Program-made: the position numbers and the translations under genes
Source: Stutzerimonas stutzeri
Lineage (GTDB): Bacteria; Pseudomonadota; Gammaproteobacteria; Pseudomonadales; Pseudomonadaceae
Length of the DNA: 64,000 nt
Direction: 5' to 3'
NCBI RefSeq assembly: GCF_015291885.1
Contig: NZ_CP036186.1
Span: 4,044,001-4,108,000 of the forward strand
Notes under the pieces: model-generated
Databases searched by the model: none
What the model saw: only the letters and a program-made list of their open reading frames with translations
What the model was told of the DNA's origin: nothing
Shown: piece after piece, positions 30,586-39,343 of the stretch
Layout: each line of letters begins with the position of its first letter
How positions within the stretch are numbered: the stretch's first letter is position 1

Positions 30586-31277
30586 CCGACCAGACCCAGG
30601 GCAGCACCCCGCTACCCGACGCCGAAGCCGTCGCCGCCTACCTGCGCGCCCATCCGGAATTTTTCGTCGACCACGACGAGCTGATTCCGGAGCTGCGCAT
30701 CCCCCATCAACCTGGCACCGCCGTGTCGCTGGTGGAGCGCCAGGTCAAGCTGCTGCGCGAGCGCAACATCGAGATGCGCCATCGTCTTTCGCAATTGATG
30801 GACGTGGCACGCGACAACGACCGTCTGTTCGACAAAACCCGCCGCTTGGTGCTCGACCTGCTCGACGCTAGCAGCCTGGAAGAAGTCGTCAGTGCCGTGG
30901 AAGACAGCCTTCGCCATGAATTCCAGGTGCCCTACGTCAGCCTCATCCTGTTCAGTGACGCGACGCTGCCGGTAGGCCGCTGTGTCAGCACTGGCGAGGC
31001 TCAGCAGAGCATCGGCGGCCTGCTCGACGGCGGCAAGACCATCTGCGGCGTGCTGCGCCCGCATGAACTGAGCTTTCTCTTCGGCGCCGAAGACAGCGGT
31101 AGCGTTGGCTCCGCGGCAGTAGTCAGCCTGAACAATCAGCTGGGTGTACTCGCAATCGGCAGCCCGGACCCACAGCATTACAAGAGCTCGCTGGGCACCC
31201 TCTTCCTCGGCTATATCGCCGAAGTGCTGACCCGCGTATTGCCGCGCTTCGGCACGCCGCTGCGCTCGGTACGCTGA
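30582..31277 (+). CDS. DUF484 (GAF-like) family protein
   Basis: This 231-residue cytosolic protein has an N-terminal helix with [27 protein letters not shown], typical of DUF484, a coiled coil with [21 protein letters not shown], and a GAF-like domain (about 95-220). The family always sits between dapF and xerC in gammaproteobacteria, but its function is unknown; GAF domains bind small ligands. Its start overlaps the dapF stop by 4 bases. It ends 66 bases before xerC. Confidence 0.92.
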   Translation: MTDQTQGSTPLPDAEAVAAYLRAHPEFFVDHDELIPELRIPHQPGTAVSLVERQVKLLRERNIEMRHRLSQLMDVARDNDRLFDKTRRLVLDLLDASSLEEVVSAVEDSLRHEFQVPYVSLILFSDATLPVGRCVSTGEAQQSIGGLLDGGKTICGVLRPHELSFLFGAEDSGSVGSAAVVSLNNQLGVLAIGSPDPQHYKSSLGTLFLGYIAEVLTRVLPRFGTPLRSVR

Positions 31278-31343
31278 GCGCAATTGCAGACCAACGCCAA
31301 GCACCACGCACGCCTGCTCGCGGCCTGAGGCTGGAGCCTGCTT

Positions 31344-32243
31344 ATGCAGAATGAACTCGACGCCTACTTCGAATACCTGCGCAGTGCCCGACAGCTGTCG
31401 GGCCACTCGCTGGATGGCTACCGGCGTGACCTGCACAAGCTGCTGGCCTATTGCGAGCGCGAAAACATCGGCGAATGGACCGCGCTCCAGGGCCGACACC
31501 TGCGCCAGCTGATCGGCGAGCTGCATCGCCAAGGCCAGTCCAGCCGCAGCCTGGCACGGCTGCTGTCATCGGTGCGCGGCCTCTACCGCTACTTGAATCA
31601 GGAAGGAATCTGCCAGCACGATCCGGCTACCGGTCTATCCGCGCCGAAAGGTGAACGCCGACTGCCGCGACTGCTGGATACCGACCGCGCCATGCAGCTG
31701 CTCGACGGCGGCGTGGAGGACGATTTCATCGGCCTGCGCGATCAGGCGATGCTCGAACTGTTCTACTCATCCGGCTTGCGGCTGTCGGAACTGGTCGGCC
31801 TGAACCTCGACCAGCTCGACCTGCCCGCGGGCATGGTCAGGGTGCTCGGCAAGGGCAACAAGGTGCGCGAGCTACCGGTCGGGCGCAAGGCACGCGAGGC
31901 CTTGCAAGCCTGGTTGCCAATACGTGCGCTGGCCAACCCGGCCGATGGCGCGGTATTCATTGGCCAACAGGGTCGTCGCCTCGGCGCGCGGGCCGTCCAG
32001 CTGCGGGTCCGTCAGGCCGGCGTGCGCGAGCTTGGCCAGCACCTGCATCCGCACATGTTGCGCCACAGCTTCGCCAGTCACCTGCTGGAGTCATCCCAGG
32101 ACCTGCGTTCGGTGCAGGAACTGCTCGGCCACGCCGACATCGGCACCACGCAGATCTACACCCATCTGGACTTTCAGCACCTGGCCAAGGTCTACGATCA
32201 GGCGCATCCGCGCGCCAAGCGCAAGCAGGACACCGACACATGA
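31344..32243 (+). CDS. xerC: Site-specific tyrosine recombinase XerC
   Basis: Resolves chromosome dimers at dif together with XerD. The 299-residue protein has an N-terminal SAM-like core-binding domain and the catalytic tyrosine-recombinase domain with Arg in [24 protein letters not shown] (HxxR), and the Tyr nucleophile in [15 protein letters not shown]. This is the housekeeping recombinase (called Sss in Pseudomonas), not evidence of a mobile element. Its stop overlaps the HAD gene start (ATGA at 32240-32243). Confidence 0.95.
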   Translation: MQNELDAYFEYLRSARQLSGHSLDGYRRDLHKLLAYCERENIGEWTALQGRHLRQLIGELHRQGQSSRSLARLLSSVRGLYRYLNQEGICQHDPATGLSAPKGERRLPRLLDTDRAMQLLDGGVEDDFIGLRDQAMLELFYSSGLRLSELVGLNLDQLDLPAGMVRVLGKGNKVRELPVGRKAREALQAWLPIRALANPADGAVFIGQQGRRLGARAVQLRVRQAGVRELGQHLHPHMLRHSFASHLLESSQDLRSVQELLGHADIGTTQIYTHLDFQHLAKVYDQAHPRAKRKQDTDT

Positions 32244-32941
32244 GCATTCGCCTGATCACCTTCGACCTGGACGATACCTTCTGGGAAACCACGCCGGCCA
32301 TCCAGAGCGCAGAGACCGCCCTGCGCAGCTGGCTGGGCGTGCATGCGCCGCGCCTGGGCGAATTTCCCGTCGAAGCCCTCGGCGCGATCCGCCGCATGCT
32401 GATCGAACGGGACCCGGCGCTGCGCCACCGTATCAGCGAGCTGCGCCGGCGCATCCTGCAGCACGCGCTGCACGACGCCGGCTATCCCGCCGATGAAGCG
32501 GACCAGCTGGCCGAGCGGGCCTTTCAGGTATTTCTCGATGCGCGCCATGAGGTGCAGATTTTCCCAGACGTGCAGCCCACGCTGGAATTTCTCGCCAATC
32601 ACTACACCCTCGGCGTGATCACCAACGGCAATGCCGACGTGCGCCGCCTGGGCCTGGCCGACTATTTTCAGTTCACCCTGTGCGCCGAGGAGTTGGGCAT
32701 CGGCAAGCCCGATCCGCACCCATTCGAGCAGGCCTTGCGCCTGGGCGATGCGCGCCCGGATCAGGCGGTGCATATCGGCGATCATGCCCTCGACGACATC
32801 GCCGGAGCGCAGCAGGCGGGCCTGCGGGCGATCTGGTTCAATCCCAAACGAGCCAGCTGGTCGCACGATTACCATCCAGACGCCGAAATCCAGAGCCTGG
32901 CCGAGCTACCAAAACTGTTGCTCGGCTGGCGCGTCAACTGA
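32240..32941 (+). CDS. HAD-superfamily hydrolase (YigB-like)
   Basis: This 233-residue cytosolic phosphatase has the HAD nucleophile motif TFDLDDTFW (about residues 7-15), motif II TNGNADV and motif [18 protein letters not shown] with [15 protein letters not shown]. coli YigB, encoded at the same place after xerC, dephosphorylates FMN and some sugar phosphates; the same activity is likely here but unproven. It is the last gene of the lptM-lysA-dapF-DUF484-xerC group and is followed by a strong terminator. Confidence 0.92.
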   Translation: MSIRLITFDLDDTFWETTPAIQSAETALRSWLGVHAPRLGEFPVEALGAIRRMLIERDPALRHRISELRRRILQHALHDAGYPADEADQLAERAFQVFLDARHEVQIFPDVQPTLEFLANHYTLGVITNGNADVRRLGLADYFQFTLCAEELGIGKPDPHPFEQALRLGDARPDQAVHIGDHALDDIAGAQQAGLRAIWFNPKRASWSHDYHPDAEIQSLAELPKLLLGWRVN

Positions 32942-32965
32942 GCGACGAGCTGATTAGCCTGAACA

Positions 32966-32997
32966 CGAAAAAGCCCGCCATCAGGCGGGCTTTTTCG
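32966..32997. terminator. Bidirectional intrinsic terminator between the HAD gene and sutA
   Basis: A 14-bp perfect stem (32966-32979 with 32984-32997, 4-base loop), flanked by A-tract on the left and T-tract on the right, lies between convergent genes. It can end transcripts from both sides. Confidence 0.92.
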
Positions 32998-33018
32998 TAA
33001 TTGGTGATCCGTTCGCGC

Positions 33019-33348
33019 TCAGATAGGGCGGCTGCCATACTTGCTATCCGGCTTCTTCGGCGGGTCGGCGACCACATTGGGTTCGACTTCCTGCACCTGG
33101 CCGCCACGCGCGAGGAATTCTTCCATGGCCCGCGCCAGCGCATCGCGCTCCTTCTGCTTGGCTTCCAGGCTCGGCAGTTCGTCCGGTTCCACGGCCTTGG
33201 CCTTGGCCTTCTTGGCCGGCGTAGCGCGCTCGCTGTCGGTGCCTTCGTCGTCGAGGCTGTCGTCGCCATCATCGGCAGCGTTCAGCTCTTCCCCTTCCTC
33301 CTCGTCGCTAACGTCCAGATCGTCTTGTTCTAGTTCTTCGTCGCTCAT
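33019..33348 (-). CDS. sutA: RNA polymerase-binding regulator SutA
   Basis: This 109-residue acidic protein has a disordered acidic N-terminal tail (EEEGEELNAADDGDDSLDD), a short helical core (LEAKQKERDALARAMEEFLARGG) and an extended C-terminal tail ending DPPKKPDSKYGSRPI. That is the architecture of SutA, described in P. aeruginosa as binding the RNA polymerase beta subunit and boosting transcription of rRNA and maintenance genes in slow growth. MSDEELEQ (ATG at 33348) was chosen as start. It is a monocistronic gene between two convergent or codirectional units. Confidence 0.9.
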   Translation of the reverse strand: MSDEELEQDDLDVSDEEEGEELNAADDGDDSLDDEGTDSERATPAKKAKAKAVEPDELPSLEAKQKERDALARAMEEFLARGGQVQEVEPNVVADPPKKPDSKYGSRPI

Positions 33349-33426
33349 GTTCAACCTCATGGCCTTGCCAAAGCGGAGTAAGTTATAGCCCAGCGATGCG
33401 GAAAAACCGACACCGCCAAAAAAAAT

Positions 33427-33852
33427 TCAACTTGCCGTCCCGTGCAGCGTTGCCACTATTTGCCGCGCCCCACCCTGGTCGCGGTGCTCTCCGAGATAGA
33501 TGCCCTGCCAAGTACCGAGTGCCAGGCGCCCATCACTGACCGGCAGGCTCAACTGACAGCCGAGCAGGCTGGCCTTGAAGTGCGCAGGCAGATCGTCCGG
33601 CCCTTCGCAGTCGTGCTCGTAGCCCCCCTCACCCTGCGGCACCAAGCGATTGAAGAAGCGCTCGAAATCGCGCCGCACCGCTGCATCGGCATTCTCGTTG
33701 ATCGTCAGCGACGCCGAGGTATGCCGCAGCCACAGGTGTAACAGACCGACCCGGCATTGCCGCAGTTCCGGCAGTGCATCTAGCAGTTCATCGGTAATGA
33801 GATGGAAGCCGCGTGGCCGCGCTCGCAAGGTGATCAGAGTCTGTTGCCACAT
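33427..33852 (-). CDS. yjbQ: YjbQ family (UPF0047) secondary thiamine-phosphate synthase-like protein
   Basis: This 141-residue cytosolic protein has the family core [20 protein letters not shown] and the C-terminal [20 protein letters not shown]. Some members have weak thiamine-phosphate synthase activity, but the true role is unknown. The start MWQQTLITL (ATG at 33852) matches the E. coli length; an ATG five codons upstream (33867) cannot be excluded, as neither has a strong ribosome site. It lies downstream of sutA on the same strand. Confidence 0.88.
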   Translation of the reverse strand: MWQQTLITLRARPRGFHLITDELLDALPELRQCRVGLLHLWLRHTSASLTINENADAAVRRDFERFFNRLVPQGEGGYEHDCEGPDDLPAHFKASLLGCQLSLPVSDGRLALGTWQGIYLGEHRDQGGARQIVATLHGTAS

Positions 33853-33914
33853 GTTCGAAAGGCTCATGTTCAACGGCTGGTCGCGCGCATTCTAGCGTGG
33901 CGTAGAAAAAAACA

Positions 33915-33936
33915 AAGGGCGCCAAAAGGCGCCCTT
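33915..33936 (-). terminator. Terminator of the downstream amtB copy
   Basis: A 9-bp perfect stem (33915-33923 with 33928-33936, AAAA loop on the plus strand) is followed on the minus strand by a T-rich run. It lies 20 bases after the stop of the leftward amtB-type gene at 33956. Confidence 0.88.
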
Positions 33937-33955
33937 GTCATGAACCGCGTAATTG

Positions 33956-35206
33956 TTACTGGCGAGTGAACTCCGGATAGGCTTCCAGACCGCACTCGAC
34001 CACGTCCACACCCTCGTATTCCTCCTCCTCGCTGACGCGCAGGCCCATCACTGCCTTGATGATGCCCCAGACGATCAGGCTGGCGATGAACACCCAGAGG
34101 AAGATCGACACCAGTCCCAGCAGTTGTGCACCGAAGGTGGCATCGGCATTGGTCAGCGGCACGGCCATCAGGCCCCACATGCCGGCGACACCGTGCACGG
34201 AGATCGCTCCGACCGGGTCATCGAGCTTGAGCTTGTCCAGGCCGAGGATGCTGAACACCACCAGCACACCACCCACACCACCGATCAGGGTCGCTTGCAG
34301 CGCGCTCGGGGTCAGCGGCTCTGCAGTAATGGCCACCAGGCCGGCTAGCGCACCGTTGAGGACCATGGTCAGGTCGGACTTGCCAAACAGCAGGCGCGCG
34401 GTGATCAGTGCAGCGATCAGGCCGCCAGCAGCACCCATGTTGGTGTTGACGAAGACCTGGGCCACGGCGTTGGCGTCTTCGATGGTGCTCATTTTCAGCT
34501 GCGAGCCACCGTTGAAGCCGAACCAACCCATCCAAAGGATGAAGGCACCGAGCGTCGCCATCGGCATGTTGGCGCCGGGAATGGCATTGATCTGGCCGTT
34601 CGGGCCGTACTTGCCCTTACGTGCACCGAGCAACAAGACACCCGCCAGAGCTGCAGCCGCGCCAGCCATGTGCACGATGCCGGAGCCGGCGAAGTCGAGG
34701 AAACCAGCCGCGTCGAGGAAACCACCGCCCCACTTCCAGAAGCCCTGAACTGGATAGATGAAGCCGGTCATCACCACAGCGAAGGCGATGAACGCCCACA
34801 GCTTCATGCGCTCGGCCACCGCACCGGAGACCACCGACATGCAGGTTGCGGCGAACACGATCTGGAAGAAGAAGTCAGCGCGAGCGGAATAGTAAGGCGC
34901 ATCCTCACCCCCGGCCGCGACCAGGTCGACTGCATGTTCGTCGCCGATCAGGAAGCCCAGACTCGGGAAAATGCCACCTTCCGGGCTGGAGTACATGATG
35001 TAGTAGCCGACCAGCAGGTACATGATCGAAGCCAGCGAGTAGAGCACGATGTTCTTGGTAAGAATCTCGGCGGTGTTCTTCGCCCGGACCAGACCGGCTT
35101 CGAGCATGGCAAAACCTGCCGCCATCCACATCACCAGCGCTCCGCAGATCACGAAGTAGAAGGTATCGAGTCCGTACTGGACGGGTATCAATGCAGTGCT
35201 ATCCAT
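33956..35206 (-). CDS. Ammonium transporter (second Amt copy)
   Basis: This 416-residue inner-membrane ammonium channel has about 11 membrane helices, the pore His pair in GSGIVHMAGAAAALAG and GAISVHGVAGMWGLMAV, and the family motif NTNMGAAGGLIAALI. Unlike the other copy it lacks a cleavable signal peptide and starts MDSTALIPVQYGLDTFYFVI. It lies 124 bases downstream of the glnK-linked amtB on the same strand and could be transcribed through or from its own promoter; no sigma-54 site was found in the gap. The two Amt proteins differ widely, so this is not a recent duplication. Confidence 0.93.
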   Translation of the reverse strand: MDSTALIPVQYGLDTFYFVICGALVMWMAAGFAMLEAGLVRAKNTAEILTKNIVLYSLASIMYLLVGYYIMYSSPEGGIFPSLGFLIGDEHAVDLVAAGGEDAPYYSARADFFFQIVFAATCMSVVSGAVAERMKLWAFIAFAVVMTGFIYPVQGFWKWGGGFLDAAGFLDFAGSGIVHMAGAAAALAGVLLLGARKGKYGPNGQINAIPGANMPMATLGAFILWMGWFGFNGGSQLKMSTIEDANAVAQVFVNTNMGAAGGLIAALITARLLFGKSDLTMVLNGALAGLVAITAEPLTPSALQATLIGGVGGVLVVFSILGLDKLKLDDPVGAISVHGVAGMWGLMAVPLTNADATFGAQLLGLVSIFLWVFIASLIVWGIIKAVMGLRVSEEEEYEGVDVVECGLEAYPEFTRQ

Positions 35207-35329
35207 GTGTCACCTCTTGCTGTCGCGCTGTATGCGCTGTTCGGTCCGCAGGCCATCGCATGCTGCATCGAAGGCCTGCACCGCTTTTAGGATTGGCCCC
35301 GGCGTTGGCTCCGGGGTGCCCTGAATGGA

Positions 35330-36646
35330 TTACAGGTTGTAGCCACGCTCGTTATGCAGGCTGAGGTCCAGGCCGATGGTTTCCTGCTCCTCGTTGACCC
35401 GCAGCCCCATCACCAGATCGATCGCCTTGAGGATCAGGTAGGTGACGATGCCGGTGTACACCACGGTGAACAGCACGCCCTTGAACTGGATCCACAGCTG
35501 CAGACCGATGCTCTCCACTTCGCCGAAGCCGCCCAGCATGGGTGCGGCGAAGATGCCGGTAAGCAGCGCACCGACGATGCCGCCAATGCCGTGCACACCG
35601 AACGCATCCAGAGAGTCGTCGTAGCCGAGCTTGCGTTTCAGGCTGGTGGCACAGAAGAAGCAGACCACTCCGGAGACCAGGCCGATGACCAGCGCGCCCA
35701 TCGGACCGACGGTGCCGGCGGCCGGGGTGATGGCGACCAGACCGGCCACCACGCCGGAGGCGATGCCCAGCGCGCTGGGTTTGCCGTGGCCGATCCACTC
35801 GGCGAACATCCAACCCAGCGCCGCGGCTGCAGTAGCGATCTGGGTGACCAGCATGGCCATGCCGGCCGTACCGTTGGCGGCAATGGCCGAGCCTGCGTTG
35901 AAGCCAAACCAGCCGACCCAGAGCATCGCGGCACCGACCAGAGTCAGGCCCAGGTTGTGCGGCGCCATTGGCGTGTTCGGGTAACCCTTGCGCTTACCCA
36001 GCACCAGGCATGCCACCAGACCGGCGATACCGGCATTGATGTGCACCACGGTGCCGCCGGCGAAGTCGAGCACGCCCCAGTCCCACATCAGGCCGCCGTC
36101 GCCGCCCCATACCATGTGTGCGATCGGCGCATAGACCAGCGTGAACCAGACGCCCGTGAACACCAGCATCGCGGAGAACTTCATACGCTCGGCGAAGGCC
36201 CCGACGATAAGTGCCGGGGTGATGATGGCGAAGGTCATCTGGAAGGTGATGAAGACGCTTTCAGGGAAGGCGCCGACCAGGCTGTCGGGCGTCAGACCGC
36301 TGAGGAAAGCGCGATCCAGACCGCCAACGAAAGAATTGAAGTTGGTGACCCCGGCTTCCATACCCGTGGTGTCGAAAGCGAGGCTGTAGCCATAGACCAT
36401 CCAGAGGATGCTCATCAGGCCGGTGACGGCGAAGCACTGCATCATCACCGAGAGAATGTTCTTCGAGCGGACCATGCCGCCGTAGAACAGTGCCAGCCCA
36501 GGGATGGTCATGAACAGCACCAGCGCAGTGGCCGTCAGCATCCATGCCGTGTCGCCTGAATCCAGCGTTGCCTCCTGCGCCAGGGCCAGGCCTGGACTTA
36601 TCAGAGACAAAAGGGCTCCTAGCCCTGCGAATCTTCGCAGAGTCAT
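35330..36646 (-). CDS. amtB: Ammonium transporter AmtB (glnK-linked)
   Basis: This 438-residue ammonium channel has a cleavable N-terminal signal peptide (ending about GLALA-Q), the usual AmtB feature, and the twin pore histidines in GTVVHINAGIAGLVA and DAFGVHGIGGIVGALL. It takes up ammonium and is blocked by unmodified GlnK when nitrogen is plentiful. It lies 38 bases after glnK, so the sigma-54 promoter upstream of glnK should drive both. Confidence 0.96.
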   Translation of the reverse strand: MTLRRFAGLGALLSLISPGLALAQEATLDSGDTAWMLTATALVLFMTIPGLALFYGGMVRSKNILSVMMQCFAVTGLMSILWMVYGYSLAFDTTGMEAGVTNFNSFVGGLDRAFLSGLTPDSLVGAFPESVFITFQMTFAIITPALIVGAFAERMKFSAMLVFTGVWFTLVYAPIAHMVWGGDGGLMWDWGVLDFAGGTVVHINAGIAGLVACLVLGKRKGYPNTPMAPHNLGLTLVGAAMLWVGWFGFNAGSAIAANGTAGMAMLVTQIATAAAALGWMFAEWIGHGKPSALGIASGVVAGLVAITPAAGTVGPMGALVIGLVSGVVCFFCATSLKRKLGYDDSLDAFGVHGIGGIVGALLTGIFAAPMLGGFGEVESIGLQLWIQFKGVLFTVVYTGIVTYLILKAIDLVMGLRVNEEQETIGLDLSLHNERGYNL

Positions 36647-36684
36647 GGTTTTACTCCTGGGGCGTGGGGGTTCGGAGGTGCTGC

Positions 36685-37167
<483 letters not shown>

Positions 37168-37213
37168 TCACCCATGCACCGCAACCCGGTGGTGCATGCG
37201 TTGCTGGGGACAA

Positions 37214-37229
37214 AGCAGAATCGATGCCA
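37214..37229 (-). promoter_or_regulatory. Sigma-54 promoter of glnK-amtB
   Basis: Read on the minus strand the 16 bases are TGGCATCGATTCTGCT, with the invariant GG and GC in the right positions (12 apart) of the sigma-54 consensus. Transcription would start near 37203, leaving a leader of about 180 bases before the glnK ATG. Identified by eye; glnK-amtB being sigma-54/NtrC dependent is established in relatives. Confidence 0.8.
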
Positions 37230-37305
37230 GCTTTACGCAAGCCCCAATTTGCAAGGGCTTTTACCCAGAACGGAGGCGGCCGACGGACGGTTGCGCTCAG
37301 CCGAC

Positions 37306-37320
37306 GCACCCTAATGGTGC
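37306..37320. promoter_or_regulatory. NtrC-type enhancer site upstream of glnK
   Basis: The sequence GCACCCTAATGGTGC has GCAC and GTGC separated by 7 bases, the same spacing and nearly the same bases as the enteric NtrC site at glnA. Its centre is about 110 bases upstream of the predicted sigma-54 start, a normal enhancer distance. Confidence 0.75.
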
Positions 37321-37420
37321 GACTGCGCACCACCCCCTGCTCAGTTTCTGTGCACGACCCGCCAGAAAGCCGCAAAAAACACCGTGCTACACTGCGCCCG
37401 TCCAACGACAGGTGCTTTCA

Positions 37421-37681
37421 ATGTTGCCGCCAAAAGTTTTTCTAGATGCCATCGGCTCCCAGGCCTCGCGCCTGTTCAACGGCGAGACGCCGCTGCCGCG
37501 TGGTGAATTCGAAGCCCAGCTCAAGGGCGTGGTGCAGGGCGCGCTGAACAAGCTCGACGTAGTCAGCCGCGATGAGTTCGACAGCCAGATGGTGGTACTC
37601 GCCCGTACTCGTGCTCGCCTGGAAGCGCTTGAGGCCAAGGTCGCCGAACTGGAAGAAAAGCTCACGCCGCCCGCGCCCTGA
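37421..37681 (+). CDS. ubiK: Ubiquinone biosynthesis accessory factor UbiK (YqiC, BMFP family)
   Basis: This 86-residue protein has an N-terminal amphipathic region (PPKVFLDAIGSQASRLF) and a C-terminal coiled coil (ARTRARLEALEAKVAELEEKL), the brucella membrane-fusogenic-protein fold. UbiK binds UbiJ in the soluble Ubi complex for aerobic ubiquinone synthesis. The ATG at 37421 gives the family length. It is divergent from glnK and 36 bases before comM on the same strand. Confidence 0.92.
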   Translation: MLPPKVFLDAIGSQASRLFNGETPLPRGEFEAQLKGVVQGALNKLDVVSRDEFDSQMVVLARTRARLEALEAKVAELEEKLTPPAP

Positions 37682-37717
37682 CAGGTCGGGCCGCGACACG
37701 ATCAAAGGAGTGATCGA

Positions 37718-39214
37718 ATGTCCCTGGCCATAGTTCATAGCCGCGCGCAGATCGGTGTAGAAGCGCCGCCGGTAACCGTCGAAGCCCATCTGGCCAACGG
37801 TCTGCCAGCGCTCGCGCTGGTCGGCCTGCCGGAAACCGCCGTCAAGGAAAGCAAGGACCGGGTACGCAGCGCCATCCTCACCTCCGGCTTCGACTTCCCG
37901 CCGCGCCGCATCACCCTCAATCTTGCGCCCGCCGATTTACCCAAGGATGGCGGTCGTTTCGACCTGGCCATCGCCCTGGGCATTCTCGCAGCCAGCGGTC
38001 AGCTGCCCGCTGAGCGCCTCGACAGTCTGGAATGCCTCGGCGAGCTCGCACTCTCCGGTGCCTTGCGTCCGGTTCAGGGCGTGTTGCCGGCAGCCCTTGC
38101 CGCCCGGGCTGCCGGACGCGCCTTGCTGGTGCCGCGAGCCAACGCCGAGGAAGCCAGCCTCGCTTCCGGACTCACCGTCTATGCCGCCGAACACCTGCTC
38201 GAGGTCGCTGCGCACTTCAACGGCGTCACACCGCTCGAACCCTATGTCGCCCAAGGCCTGCTGCGGCAGATTCAGCCCTACCCGGACCTGGCCGACGTAC
38301 AAGGCCAGCAGGCCGCCAAGCGCGGGCTGCTGATTGCCGCGGCTGGTGCTCATAACCTCTTGTTTTCCGGGCCGCCTGGCACCGGCAAGACCCTGCTGGC
38401 CAGCCGCCTGCCCGGCCTGTTGCCGCCGCTCGACGAACAGGAAGCGCTAGAAGTGGCCGCCATCCATTCGGTGGCCAGCCACAGCCCACTTGAACATTGG
38501 CCGCAGCGTCCCTTTCGGCAGCCCCATCACAGTGCATCGGGCCCTGCGCTGGTCGGTGGCGGCAGCCGGCCGCAGCCGGGCGAGATCACTTTGGCGCATC
38601 AGGGCGTGCTGTTTCTCGACGAGCTACCGGAGTTCGACCGCAAGGTGCTCGAGGTCCTGCGCGAGCCGCTGGAATCAGGCCATATCGTAATTGCCCGAGC
38701 GCGCGACAAGGTGCGCTTTCCGGCGCGCTTCCAGCTCGTGGCGGCGATGAACCCCTGCCCGTGCGGCTATCTCGGCGATCCCAACGGACGCTGCCGCTGC
38801 ACGCCGGATCAGATCCAGCGTTATCGCAACAAGCTCTCCGGCCCGCTGCTCGACCGCATCGACCTGCATCTGACCGTGGCGCGTGAGGCCACAGCACTCA
38901 ACGCACCACCGCAAACCGGGCAAAGCAGTGCCGTGCTGGCCGCTCAAGTGGCGCAGGCGCGACAGCTGCAACAGGCTCGCCAGGGCTGTGCCAATGCCTT
39001 TCTCGACCTGGCAGGCCTGCGCAGTCACTGCCAGCTGACGGCTGAGGATCAGGCCTGGCTGGAGCGCGCCTGCGAACGCCTGGCGCTGTCGCTGCGCGCC
39101 GCGCACCGCCTGCTCAAGGTGGCACGTACTCTCGCCGATTTGGAACAAGCTGCGTGCATCGGTCGCCAGCACCTCGCCGAAGCGCTGCAGTACCGGCCCG
39201 GCAGCCAGGCCTGA
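37718..39214 (+). CDS. comM: ComM/YifB family AAA+ helicase
   Basis: This 498-residue protein has an N-terminal Lon-protease-like fold domain (LAIVHSRAQIGVEAPPVTVE onward), a central AAA+ domain with Walker A GPPGTGKTLLASRLPG (about 217-232) and Walker B VLFLDELPEF, and a C-terminal Mg-chelatase-like part with the CPCGYLGDPNGRCRCTP cysteine cluster. ComM drives branch migration during natural transformation in Vibrio and Acinetobacter. P. stutzeri is naturally transformable, so a role in uptake is plausible. A GGAG ribosome site precedes the ATG. Confidence 0.95.
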   Translation: MSLAIVHSRAQIGVEAPPVTVEAHLANGLPALALVGLPETAVKESKDRVRSAILTSGFDFPPRRITLNLAPADLPKDGGRFDLAIALGILAASGQLPAERLDSLECLGELALSGALRPVQGVLPAALAARAAGRALLVPRANAEEASLASGLTVYAAEHLLEVAAHFNGVTPLEPYVAQGLLRQIQPYPDLADVQGQQAAKRGLLIAAAGAHNLLFSGPPGTGKTLLASRLPGLLPPLDEQEALEVAAIHSVASHSPLEHWPQRPFRQPHHSASGPALVGGGSRPQPGEITLAHQGVLFLDELPEFDRKVLEVLREPLESGHIVIARARDKVRFPARFQLVAAMNPCPCGYLGDPNGRCRCTPDQIQRYRNKLSGPLLDRIDLHLTVAREATALNAPPQTGQSSAVLAAQVAQARQLQQARQGCANAFLDLAGLRSHCQLTAEDQAWLERACERLALSLRAAHRLLKVARTLADLEQAACIGRQHLAEALQYRPGSQA

Positions 39215-39343
39215 GCCACTCGGCGCGGGCTCTGGCTCGCGCAAATCGGCCGCGGACAACCGGCGTCCTTCGCGGTCTGTGTTAAGTTGGCTGGCTTTCG
39301 CCACAGGCGGCCACTCCCCAGACATAACCCGAAGGAGCGCAGC

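Noticed and set aside
31344..32243. Tyrosine recombinase considered as a sign of an integrated element.
   Set aside because: It is the housekeeping XerC in its normal dapF-DUF484-xerC-HAD context, with no attachment sites or phage genes near.
35207..35329. Sigma-54 promoter sought ahead of the second amt gene.
   Set aside because: No sequence with correctly spaced GG and GC elements was found in the 123-base gap.
35354..36559. About 400-codon frame opposite the glnK-linked amtB.
   Set aside because: The composition is Asp/His/Gln-rich and nonsensical, while the opposite strand is a clear ammonium transporter.
37174..37197. ATGCACC/GGTGCAT palindrome considered as a second NtrC site.
   Set aside because: The GCAC to GTGC spacing is 12, not 7, and it lies downstream of the predicted promoter, so it was kept only as an unexplained leader repeat.
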